Positions 7,001-12,966 of a stretch of 13,080 bases of DNA are shown in pieces. The DNA comes from JBAYVY01 sp041674345. Lineage in GTDB: Bacteria > Planctomycetota > Phycisphaerae > Phycisphaerales > Zrk34. Made by a program: the position numbers and the translations under genes. The stretch's first letter is position 1, and every line of letters starts with the position of its first letter. Under the pieces are notes generated by a model that saw only the letters and a list, made by a program, of their open reading frames with translations, searched no databases and was not told where the DNA came from. The stretch covers positions 1-13,080 of the forward strand of contig JBAYVY010000059.1 in assembly GCA_041674345.1 (NCBI GenBank), written 5' to 3'.

Positions 7001-7449
7001 TGGCGTATGAGTGGCCGCGTGTCGGCGTCGAAATGTCGGTGCGTATCTGTGTTCGCCTGGCGGCATTGGGCGGATGGAGGTTGCGCCACGTCGATCATTC
7101 AAAATCAACCTGCACGGCGTATGTGCATTTCCGCCGGGGCGGTGAACGGCTCATCGTCCGGGTATCGGATCATCAGGGGCAACGCCCAACTGCGAGTTTC
7201 GATCACTGGCTACCGCACAAACCATCGCGGCTGCTGCGTGTCTTGGCACGCCTGACCAACCCGCAGGGCTTCCGGGGGAGCAGGGGTGTGGGGATGGCCC
7301 TGAATCCCCACATGGGGACGCGGCAAGGGTGGTGGTGTGTCGGTGCGTGGCCGACGCGGAATCGGTTGTGGGCTGAAACAAAAAAGCCGCTGGTGCATGT
7401 CTTGGCGGATGCGCACCAAACGGCTGAATGCGAGGAACATCATGGATGA
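6997..7449 (+). CDS. orfB, hypothetical protein of the element
   Basis: This 150-residue protein is unrecognised. ATG 6997 overlaps the orfA stop (ATGA) and has GGAGG (6983-6987) nine bases upstream. The first half (about 14-55: SVRICVRLAALGGWRLRHVD, then a strand-rich part ending RLIVRVSDH) looks like a compact alpha-beta domain. The second half is rich in W, H, R and P with little predicted order. The last eight bases overlap the rep start. The protein is basic and could bind nucleic acid, but no known motif supports that. Tight coupling on both sides says it is expressed with orfA and Rep. The 3' half beyond about residue 100 is less convincing as folded protein, so an accidental read-through extension is possible. 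Confidence 0.65.
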   Translation: MMAYEWPRVGVEMSVRICVRLAALGGWRLRHVDHSKSTCTAYVHFRRGGERLIVRVSDHQGQRPTASFDHWLPHKPSRLLRVLARLTNPQGFRGSRGVGMALNPHMGTRQGWWCVGAWPTRNRLWAETKKPLVHVLADAHQTAECEEHHG

Positions 7450-8677
7450 TACACGAATCACTGATGAAGGTCGAGGGGTCTTGGGTGCTGCCGGGGCAGC
7501 GGCGGTGCCCCCCGGCGATAGCCGGGGCACCGCCGGCCCGGCGGAGCCGGGCCTTAGTCTTGTCAAAGAGCAAAATAATTCTCCCGAAGGGCAAGAGAGG
7601 AAAATCATCAATGGAGTTTTCCCGGTGAGACAAGGCGGCAAGCTGCATCCTGAACATGGGCTGTCCAAGCGGATTGAGGATCAGCAGAAGGTGCGCGCGT
7701 TGTCGAAGCACATTCGCCGCGGCGTGTTCATCACACTGACCATCAATCGCGATCATTGGACACGCGAAGCGATCCGGCAACGGTATCAGCGGATGAACCA
7801 GACAGAACGGGACAAGGCCCGGCTGACTGCTGAACGGGTGGAACGCCTGCCGGTGGAGGAAATCGCCTACCGTGTTCTGTCCTCGCGTGTGTCGTTGTGC
7901 ATGTCGCGTCGGCTGGGCTTCAAGGTGTGGGTGCGTGTGATCGAACCGCAGACAACCAGCGGCGACGGCTGGATACACTGGCACATCATCGCCGAAGCGT
8001 GGGGTACGCAGTGGTGCAAGTCGGGCGGGTTCGTCGCTCTCAAACGATTGGCGGCGGCTCTGTGGGCAACGTGGGGCCGGGAGTGCGAGGGCGGTCGGCC
8101 CGATTTGCAATTGGTGCGGAATCCCGACCGGTTGGCGTCTTACGTTTCCAAGTATGTCACGAAGGGCTGGCCAGCGATTCCGCCGTGGCTGCTGGAATGT
8201 GAGCGAAGTATTAGGCTGGTCGGGTTCTCGAAGGCGGCGGGTGATATCGTTCGTCAGGCAATGAACATTCAGCCGCAACGCCGATTGCAAGCCGATCATC
8301 TGCGGAAGCGTCGAAAGCGTTCACCGGGCAAGCTGCTGGATCGCCTGTGCGGTTCGGGCATGTCGTGCGTTGTCATACAGAACAGTCGATACGTCGGCTC
8401 GTTGAATGTGCCTTGGGAATCGTTGTTCATGCTCGAAGGGAGACTGCCGGAACTGAACCTTGTGCATGACGAATATGAAACATTCAGGGGTGATGTGGTG
8501 AGCAAGCCCCGATTCGTGCTGCAAGCGATCATCGGATCGCGGCAGAAGTGGTGCGAGTTCGTGGGGCGTGTCTTTGACGCGGCACGGGAGTTGGGCGTGG
8601 GTGAAATCATCGACGTTGTGCGACAGCGGGTGCGGGATAGATTCGCCAACGGCTGGCAGAAAATGCAAGCGGCGTAA
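7442..8677 (+). CDS. rep: HUH-family rolling-circle replication initiator (Rep)
   Basis: The 411-residue protein carries the three HUH Rep motifs in order: motif 1 FITLTINR (from residue 96), metal-binding HWH in WIHWHIIAEA (H179, H181), and the catalytic tyrosine motif YVSKYVTKG (Y234, K237, Y238). Such proteins nick one origin strand, stay bound through tyrosine and start rolling-circle synthesis. Spacing and the 'Y..KYVTK' form recall plasmid Reps and the microvirus/inovirus Rep families; which branch it belongs to is undecided. ATG 7442 has GAGGAA four bases upstream. An in-frame ATG at 7337 lies deep inside orfB and is less likely. Codons about 20-38 are made by two adjacent hairpins (7501-7553) and look inserted into a non-conserved N-terminus. 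The C-terminal 150 residues are unassigned. Confidence 0.88.
   Translation: MDDTRITDEGRGVLGAAGAAAVPPGDSRGTAGPAEPGLSLVKEQNNSPEGQERKIINGVFPVRQGGKLHPEHGLSKRIEDQQKVRALSKHIRRGVFITLTINRDHWTREAIRQRYQRMNQTERDKARLTAERVERLPVEEIAYRVLSSRVSLCMSRRLGFKVWVRVIEPQTTSGDGWIHWHIIAEAWGTQWCKSGGFVALKRLAAALWATWGRECEGGRPDLQLVRNPDRLASYVSKYVTKGWPAIPPWLLECERSIRLVGFSKAAGDIVRQAMNIQPQRRLQADHLRKRRKRSPGKLLDRLCGSGMSCVVIQNSRYVGSLNVPWESLFMLEGRLPELNLVHDEYETFRGDVVSKPRFVLQAIIGSRQKWCEFVGRVFDAARELGVGEIIDVVRQRVRDRFANGWQKMQAA
7501..7553. repeat. Twin hairpins inside the 5' part of rep
   Basis: Hairpin 1: GGCGGTGCC...CCGGC (7501-7516), loop GATA, GCCGGGGCACCGCC (7521-7534), with a two-base bulge. Hairpin 2 abuts it: GGCCCGGC-gga-GCCGGGCC (7535-7553), a perfect 8-bp stem. 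They encode a low-complexity A/P/G/R stretch, in frame. Either the double-strand origin lies here or a palindromic repeat has inserted into rep. Confidence 0.65.
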
Positions 8678-8685
8678 AATAGTAG

Positions 8686-8715
8686 TTGACAATCCATCAG
8701 TGTCGTACTTATACT
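8686..8715 (+). promoter_or_regulatory. Sigma70-type promoter of the HTH-xis-int genes
   Basis: A perfect TTGACA (8686-8691), 18-base spacer and TATACT (8710-8715, five of six) lie just after the rep stop. The predicted start near 8722 leaves a leader of only about 15 bases before the ATG at 8737. It is the best promoter I can find in the element. Confidence 0.75.
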
Positions 8716-8736
8716 TTATTCGATTGGAGATTCATT

Positions 8737-9195
8737 ATGCGAAGCCCCGGCGAAATGTTTTCAAAAGCGGAGTTGAACAAGGCGAAAGCGGAAACCGCTG
8801 CGCACCAAGCCGCGATGAAGAAACGGGGGTCACGAGAACGCAAGGAGGAAGCACAAGAACTGCGGGAAGATCGGAAGTTACAGAAAGAATTGGAGCAAGA
8901 CCCGGAATATGTGAAGTTCATGGCGTGGTGCAAGGCCGTGCATGACCGTGGCGAGTGGGGGCCGTCGCCGGGCGGTGCCGCGATGGTTCTCGGTTGTTCG
9001 CGGGCCATGGTGGACCGGCTTGTGGCTGCGGGTGTGTTGGTGCGGAATGATTACCCTGAATCGGATGTGAAGTTCAGAAACATTCGCATCTCGCGGGCCT
9101 CGATATTGAAAGCACAACAGAACAAAAAAACCACGGGAAAGTGGAACGAAGAAAAGTTGCCTGACGGAGCGATTAAAGTGTGGAAGTTGCCATGA
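8737..9195 (+). CDS. Small HTH protein with N-terminal coiled coil
   Basis: The 152-residue protein starts at ATG 8737, six bases after GGAGA, and is the first gene behind the strong promoter. Residues about 10-55 are highly charged and alanine-rich with heptad character (coiled coil). Residues about 78-125 (GGAAMVLGCSRAMVDRLVAA and following) look like a winged helix-turn-helix of the MerR/excisionase type. The tail is basic. It probably binds DNA as a dimer or oligomer and is a candidate regulator of its own promoter or of the int/excision decision, by position. Its stop (9193-9195) lies 14 bases before the xis start, and the xis ribosome-binding site overlaps the end of this gene. Function is not established. 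Confidence 0.75.
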   Translation: MRSPGEMFSKAELNKAKAETAAHQAAMKKRGSRERKEEAQELREDRKLQKELEQDPEYVKFMAWCKAVHDRGEWGPSPGGAAMVLGCSRAMVDRLVAAGVLVRNDYPESDVKFRNIRISRASILKAQQNKKTTGKWNEEKLPDGAIKVWKLP

Positions 9196-9209
9196 AAGGA
9201 GTCCGGGTT

Positions 9210-9401
9210 ATGCCAGTAGTCGAACAGTTCATCAAGTTAAAAGAGGCGGCAGACCTGTTGGGAGTTCATATCCGCACGCTGTATCGGCTTATTGCTGATG
9301 GTCAATTTCCTCGGCCATTGAAGGTGCGGGGGTGTTCTGTTGTTCCATTGTCGGCTGTGTCTGCTTACCAAGAAAAAATTATGCGGGGGATATCACGATG
9401 A
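9210..9401 (+). CDS. AlpA/excisionase-like HTH protein
   Basis: The 63-residue protein is essentially one HTH_17-type domain: FIKLKEAADLLGVHIRTLYR (about 8-27) and a wing with GQFPRPLKVRG, followed by VVPLSAVSAYQ. This is the standard pattern of AlpA/Xis recombination directionality factors. In such elements the protein bends att DNA and biases the integrase towards excision. ATG 9210 was chosen because AAAGGAG lies eight bases upstream; in-frame GTG 9180 and ATG 9192 would overlap the preceding gene. The stop overlaps the integrase start (ATGA, 9398-9401), so Xis and Int are translationally coupled. Identity as Xis is inferred from family and position. Confidence 0.85.
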   Translation: MPVVEQFIKLKEAADLLGVHIRTLYRLIADGQFPRPLKVRGCSVVPLSAVSAYQEKIMRGISR

Positions 9402-10729
9402 TGCGGTTTGTGTATCAGAAATCGGTGAAGCGGAAGGGGAAGAAGGCCAAGTCCCGGATGTGGTACGGCAAGTACCGGCTGCCGCGTGATACGCGAATCA
9501 CATATGTCGCGTTGGAAACCACGGACAAGCGGATTGCAGATCGGCGGCTGGACGAAATTATCACACAAACCGAGCGTGAGCGTGAGGGGATTCTTGCGCC
9601 GAAGTCGATGCGGGATGGTGCTCAACGGGCGATGAAAGAACATCTGGCGGATTGGATCGCGGACGAAAAGCGGCGGGGTCGGGTGCGTCGCTATTGGCAT
9701 CTGGTCGAGTTGCGAATCAACAAGCTGATTGCGGCTTGTAGCTGGTCGCGTCCTCGTGACGTGTCGGCTGATTCTTTCACGCGGTGGCGGTCGGGGGCAA
9801 CCGGATCGGCGAAGACGTTGAACGATTACCTTGACGCGGCAATGGCTGTGCTGAATTGGATGAAACGCAATGGGCGTATCGCATCGAACCCGCTGGAAGT
9901 CGTGGGTAAAGTCGAAACACGCGGCAAAGCGAAAGTCCAGCGTCGAGCGTTCACTGATGACGAAATGAAGCGGCTTCTTGACGTGGCCGGCAAACGACGA
10001 ATCGTCTATCTGCTGGCGGTCCATACGGGGCTGCGGCGTCGTGAGTTGTTCCTACTGCGATGGTCGGACGTGGTGTTGGATACCCCGCGTCCGTTCCTTC
10101 GTGTGAGGGCTGCAACAACGAAGAACAAGCGGGATGCTGTCATTCGTCTGGTGGATGAAGCGGCGGAAGAGTTGCGGCGGTTGCGTCCTGAATCGGTCAA
10201 CGGGTCGGCTCGTGTGCTGCGGGGCCTGATGCCGCTGATGCGGACATTCAAAGCTGACCTGGCTGCGGCTGATATCCCGTTCACCGATGGGCAAGGGCGG
10301 CGGGCCGACTTCCATGCTCTGCGTGTGACGCTGGCGACAAATCTTAGCCGGGGCGGTGTCTCTCCGCGCGTGGCAATGGAAATCATGCGGCACAGTGATA
10401 TCAAGTTGACGATGAAGAATTACACCGATGTGTCGGCGTTGCCGTTGGTCGAAGCGATGGATCACCTGCCGCGTTTCCTCCCGACTGAACCCCTGCGGAT
10501 GACGGGCACGGAGTGGGCACAAATACGGGCACACGATGCGGTCGCGGGGGGGCATGTCCTGTCACGGCATGACAGAACCACCAGCGGGGCCGGTGGTTCA
10601 CAAGTCGTTGTGAATTCTGTTGTTGGGCACGATCTGACACACCTTGTCGCGGGCGGTCATATCACTGAAATTAACGAGAGCGACGGGGATCGAACCCGCA
10701 ACCTCCGAATCGACAGTCCGGTGCTCTAA
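9398..10729 (+). CDS. int: Tyrosine recombinase/integrase; C-terminus altered by integration
   Basis: The 443-residue product has an arm-type N-terminal region (about 1-75), a SAM-like core-binding domain (about 95-180) and a catalytic domain with a full active-site set: R213 (HTGLRRREL), lysine in TKNK (242-245), H306 and R309 (HALR), H332 (MRHSD) and Y342 (KNYTDV). It should catalyse site-specific recombination at the 3' end of tRNA-Asp. ATG 9398 overlaps the xis stop and has GGGGGA upstream. One hundred residues follow the catalytic tyrosine, which is unusually long. The last part (NESDGDRTRNLRIDSPVL) is the antisense strand of tRNA-Asp, so the present C-terminus is created by integration. 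In the circular form the first 434 residues would continue into 53 codons at 6567-6728, giving 487 residues. Confidence 0.95.
   Translation: MMRFVYQKSVKRKGKKAKSRMWYGKYRLPRDTRITYVALETTDKRIADRRLDEIITQTEREREGILAPKSMRDGAQRAMKEHLADWIADEKRRGRVRRYWHLVELRINKLIAACSWSRPRDVSADSFTRWRSGATGSAKTLNDYLDAAMAVLNWMKRNGRIASNPLEVVGKVETRGKAKVQRRAFTDDEMKRLLDVAGKRRIVYLLAVHTGLRRRELFLLRWSDVVLDTPRPFLRVRAATTKNKRDAVIRLVDEAAEELRRLRPESVNGSARVLRGLMPLMRTFKADLAAADIPFTDGQGRRADFHALRVTLATNLSRGGVSPRVAMEIMRHSDIKLTMKNYTDVSALPLVEAMDHLPRFLPTEPLRMTGTEWAQIRAHDAVAGGHVLSRHDRTTSGAGGSQVVVNSVVGHDLTHLVAGGHITEINESDGDRTRNLRIDSPVL
10504..10532 (+). promoter_or_regulatory. Candidate integrase arm-binding iterons (GGGCAC), right end
   Basis: GGGCAC occurs at 10504, 10515 and 10527, at steps of 11 and 12 bp, and again at 10625. 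The left end of the element has the same word at 6604 and 6616, and 6602-6623 matches 10513-10534 at all but one base. Helically phased repeats on both sides of the core suggest arm sites. Confidence 0.45.
10559..10614. repeat. Three consecutive hairpins in the integrase tail region
   Basis: CTGTC/GACAG (10559-10575), AACCACC/GGTGGTT (10576-10598) and TTCACAA-gtcg-TTGTGAA (10597-10614) follow one another between the iterons and the core. They fall in the part of int behind the catalytic tyrosine with no conserved protein motif, and may be part of the attachment-site architecture. Confidence 0.45.
10673..10699. repeat. Attachment site, tRNA-proximal end of the element (27-bp core copy)
   Basis: It is identical to 6540-6566. 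It restores the T-arm, acceptor 3' strand and discriminator of tRNA-Asp, so the tRNA stays functional. It begins two bases beyond the mature 3' end and stops exactly at the first base of the T-stem. The integrase frame passes through it. Confidence 0.95.
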
Positions 10730-10748
10730 CCAATTGAGCTACGCTCCC
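10675..10748 (-). tRNA. tRNA-Asp(GTC), integration target
   Basis: The 74-base cloverleaf has acceptor GGGAGCG/CGCTCTC (one G-U pair), D-stem GCTC/GAGC, anticodon stem CCGGA/TTCGG with loop CTGTCGA (anticodon GTC), and T-stem GCGGG/CCCGT with loop TTCGATC. The discriminator is G, as expected for Asp. CCA is not encoded. Its last 25 bases are the element's core repeat, so the 3' part may come from the element. It is transcribed against the integrase gene, which overlaps its 3' 55 bases. Confidence 0.97.
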
Positions 10749-10777
10749 TCTCGGGACCGACCAAAGCCAGACGAGAT

Positions 10778-10805
10778 ATGTTAGCCATCGGCCCGATGCT
10801 GTCAA
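10778..10805 (-). promoter_or_regulatory. Promoter of tRNA-Asp
   Basis: On the minus strand a perfect TTGACA, 16-base spacer and TAACAT lie about 30 bases before the mature 5' end. Confidence 0.7.
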
Positions 10806-10859
10806 CTGCCAGCGCCGCGTTTGTGGGAAACGGATTTGTAATTCACCCGCGGAAGGGGG

Positions 10860-11001
10860 GAGGGAAACTCGAAACTCGAAATCCGAAACTCGAAATCCGA
10901 AACTCGAATCAAATCCGAAACCCGAAACCACCGGCTCCCTCTCCGTTTCGAGTTTCAAGCTTCGAGTTTGATTCGTCATTCGAGTTTCGTCATTCGGATT
11001 T
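10860..11001. repeat. Short-motif repeat patch with inverted halves
   Basis: The words GAAACTCG and GAAATCCG recur irregularly in 10864-10928, and their reverse complements (CGAGTTTC, CGGATTTC) in 10945-11001, so the two halves can fold on each other. The patch ends just at the peroxiredoxin stop codon and may serve as its 3' structure. Repeats of this kind recur in intergenic DNA of several bacterial groups. Unit lengths are irregular and there are no spacers, so it is not a CRISPR array. Confidence 0.65.
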
Positions 11002-11586
11002 CTACTTCGCGTTCTTGCTGAACCACGCCTTGGACCCTTGCGGGTCGGGCTTCATCGAATCGGCGCCCGGCTGCCAGTTCGCCGGGCACACCTCGCCGTG
11101 TTCCCGCACGAACTGAAACGCCTTGACCAGCCGCAGCGTTTCATCCACGCTGCGACCGACCGCCAGGTTGTTGATCGTCGCCTGCTGCACCACACCGTCC
11201 GGGTCGATGATGAACAAGCCGCGCAGCGCCACCCCGTCCTTCAGTACGCCATACTCCAGCGCCATCTTTTTGTTCAGGTCCGCCAGCAGCGGGTACTTGA
11301 GTCCCTGAATCCCGCCGGCGTCGCGCGGCGTGTTGGTCCACGCCAGATGCGTGAATTTGCTATCGACGCTCACGCCGTAAACTTCCGTTCCGATGTCGTG
11401 AAACTCTTTGAGCCGGTCGCTGAACGCCAGAATCTCCGTCGGACACACGAACGTGAAGTCCAGCGGATAGAAAAACACCACCGCCCACTTGCCCTTCAGG
11501 TCATCCAGTGCGACGGTTTTGAACTGACCATTGCAAACCGCGTCAAGACGGAAATCCGGAGCCGGTGATCCAACAAGCTGAGGCAT
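11002..11586 (-). CDS. Typical 2-Cys peroxiredoxin (AhpC/Prx1 type)
   Basis: The 194-residue protein has the peroxidatic cysteine C48 in PLDFTFVCPTE and the resolving cysteine C167 in EHGEVCPANW, the pair that defines typical 2-Cys peroxiredoxins. These cytoplasmic enzymes reduce hydrogen peroxide and organic hydroperoxides through an intersubunit disulfide that is regenerated by thioredoxin or AhpF. Neither partner is visible here. Start 11586 gives the family-typical MPQLVGSPAPDF and has GGAG nine bases upstream; the frame stays open upstream but that part encodes leader hairpins. Length is normal for the family. It appears to be a single-gene unit. Confidence 0.96.
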   Translation of the reverse strand: MPQLVGSPAPDFRLDAVCNGQFKTVALDDLKGKWAVVFFYPLDFTFVCPTEILAFSDRLKEFHDIGTEVYGVSVDSKFTHLAWTNTPRDAGGIQGLKYPLLADLNKKMALEYGVLKDGVALRGLFIIDPDGVVQQATINNLAVGRSVDETLRLVKAFQFVREHGEVCPANWQPGADSMKPDPQGSKAWFSKNAK

Positions 11587-11608
11587 GACAGTGATCTCCA
11601 AAATAGGC

Positions 11609-11674
11609 GGGGGCACTTCAGTGCCCCCGGCGTGAATGTTCCATGAACCGCGACCCGGGGCGACCTGTCGCCCC
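11609..11674 (-). repeat. Two hairpins in the peroxiredoxin leader
   Basis: GGGGGCACT-tc-AGTGCCCCC (11609-11628) is, on the minus strand, a TGAA-loop palindrome like those at 4640-4685. GGGGCGAC-ct-GTCGCCCC (11657-11674) is a second perfect 8-bp stem. Both lie between the putative promoter and the ribosome-binding site, so they could affect the mRNA leader or simply be inserted repeats. Confidence 0.6.
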
Positions 11675-11684
11675 ACAAGACCCA

Positions 11685-11714
11685 ACTCTAGGCAGAGGGT
11701 ATCCCCGCAATCAA
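11685..11714 (-). promoter_or_regulatory. Possible promoter of the peroxiredoxin gene
   Basis: On the minus strand TTGATT, an 18-base spacer and TAGAGT (four of six each) lie about 100 bases before the start codon. Position is sensible but matches are modest. I see no OxyR-like or Fur-like operator. Confidence 0.3.
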
Positions 11715-11844
11715 GTCATCCGACGAAAAATTCGCCGGTCCCCCGGACTGAACCTGAGTTCTTCCGAGTTTTCTCCATCGAAATATGTTGCATGTCGGTG
11801 GCAACGTACTTTGATGGGCATCAGGATCAAGGCCCACCATTGAT

Positions 11845-12966
11845 TCATCGGCGCTGAAATGCCTGCGGAATTCTGCGACCTTTTGCGTCACCCGCTTGAA
11901 TTACAAACCCATCTTGAAGAACTACGGTGTGTTTGGAGTTACTCGGGCGTCCAGCGACAATTCCTCCGAAAACAACCCATCCTTTTTCAAGCTGATCCGC
12001 AATACGGAGACAAGAAAGCAAGACGATGTGCCCGCCCGTCTCCATGATCACCAGTTTCACCTGCTGGTTTTGATTGTCCATCGGCAAATCCCCCAGCAGA
12101 TATCCGGAGGCCGTCACGGGTTGCCCGATGGGCGGATTTTCTTGGCCCAATGTCCCACGCGCAGCATCGCTTACCATTGTCAAAACTTCCGGTTCCCGCA
12201 CGACATTGTTCAATAAAATCTGGTAGCAAGCTTGAATCGCCGCTGCGTATTCATCGTCTTTTCGGTTCGCTTTGGCTAGCGTATCAACGGCCCGATTAAG
12301 AACAATCTGGATGGTACGGGGATCATTCAGGTGAGTTTTCTCACCATTGCAAAGTGAGCATATGGTCGTCCGGGTGGTATATATCGGATATGAATAGATG
12401 CCCTCCGTCCTTCGCCCGGTTTCTGTCCGAGTGGTTATTTTTCCCGTGCCTTCGCATCTTGCGCAGCGGACGCGTATGCCCACACCTACAAGCCGAAAAA
12501 TCTGTTGCAACTGCTTGGCTTGTATGTCTTCCTTCAATGGATGCTGCGGAATCGAACTCGACGCGATCGTTTGCAGGGATTCATCTCCGTACTTTTCCTT
12601 GGACTCTGCAAAACCGATGGGATCAGCGGGAACGGACTTCAGCATCTGTCGGACATGCTCGAAGCTGATTGCGAAGTAGGCATTATTAACATTGTTACTG
12701 CCGATCCGCATCGCCTGCCATGTGTTGACGCCTACCACTTGCCCGGTTACATCCACCAGAGGGCCACCCGAATTGCCTGCGTTGATCGAGCAATCCGTTT
12801 GTATCCAGCGAGAAGAAGGCTCACGGCTGACAGATTGCTGCAGTTGCTCCGGAAGTTGGCTGAATGTCCTGATGCCACTGACGATCCCTTTTGTCAGCGT
12901 GTAACCCAGCCCCAGTGGATAACCGATTGCCCACACATCTGTGCCGTCATGTGGAACTGTAACCGT
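11845..12966 (-). pseudogene. Trypsin-like serine protease with zinc-finger region, N-terminus lost
   Basis: The homology begins at about 12966 (TVTVPHDGTDVWAIGYPLGLG) directly after an in-frame TGA (12967-12969). It includes the catalytic serine in CSINAGNSGGPLVD (S56 counted from a GTG at 12936), then VVGVNTW typical of HtrA/S1 proteases. The half that would carry the catalytic His and Asp is absent. Downstream is a DnaJ-like CxxCxGxG / CxxCxG pair (RCARCEGTGK and CSLCNGE), then an unassigned C-terminal domain. Without His and Asp the product cannot be a normal protease, so the gene is probably truncated by the segment at the window edge. A sequencing frameshift or a start further upstream in another frame is the alternative. 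GTG 12936 is not a convincing start. Confidence 0.7.

Larger units (their letters stand above)
6567..10699 (+). mobile_element. 4133-bp integrative element with HUH Rep, inserted in tRNA-Asp
   Basis: The two core copies lie 4133 bp apart. Between them all genes read rightwards: orfA, orfB, rep, an HTH protein, an excisionase and a tyrosine integrase next to the intact tRNA. Integrase beside a tRNA whose 3' end is repeated at the far end is the classical layout of tRNA-targeted integrative elements. The HUH Rep indicates rolling-circle replication of the excised circle. There is no relaxase, coupling protein, capsid or cargo gene that I can recognise, so it may depend on a helper for transfer. 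Genes overlap by ATGA or sit within about 60 bp, giving a very compact, phage- or plasmid-like organisation. Confidence 0.93.

Noticed and set aside
7151..8299. A 382-codon minus-strand frame across orfB and rep
   Set aside because: It is antisense to the Rep motifs and lacks any recognisable domain or ribosome-binding site.
9332..9397. Upstream extension of the integrase start
   Set aside because: It would overlap most of the last third of xis; ATG 9398 has a ribosome-binding site and the ATGA overlap used elsewhere in the element.
6567..10699. A prophage
   Set aside because: No capsid, tail, packaging or lysis gene is present in 4.1 kb; a satellite remains possible.
10860..11001. CRISPR-like array
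   Set aside because: Units are short, irregular and without spacers, and no cas genes are present.
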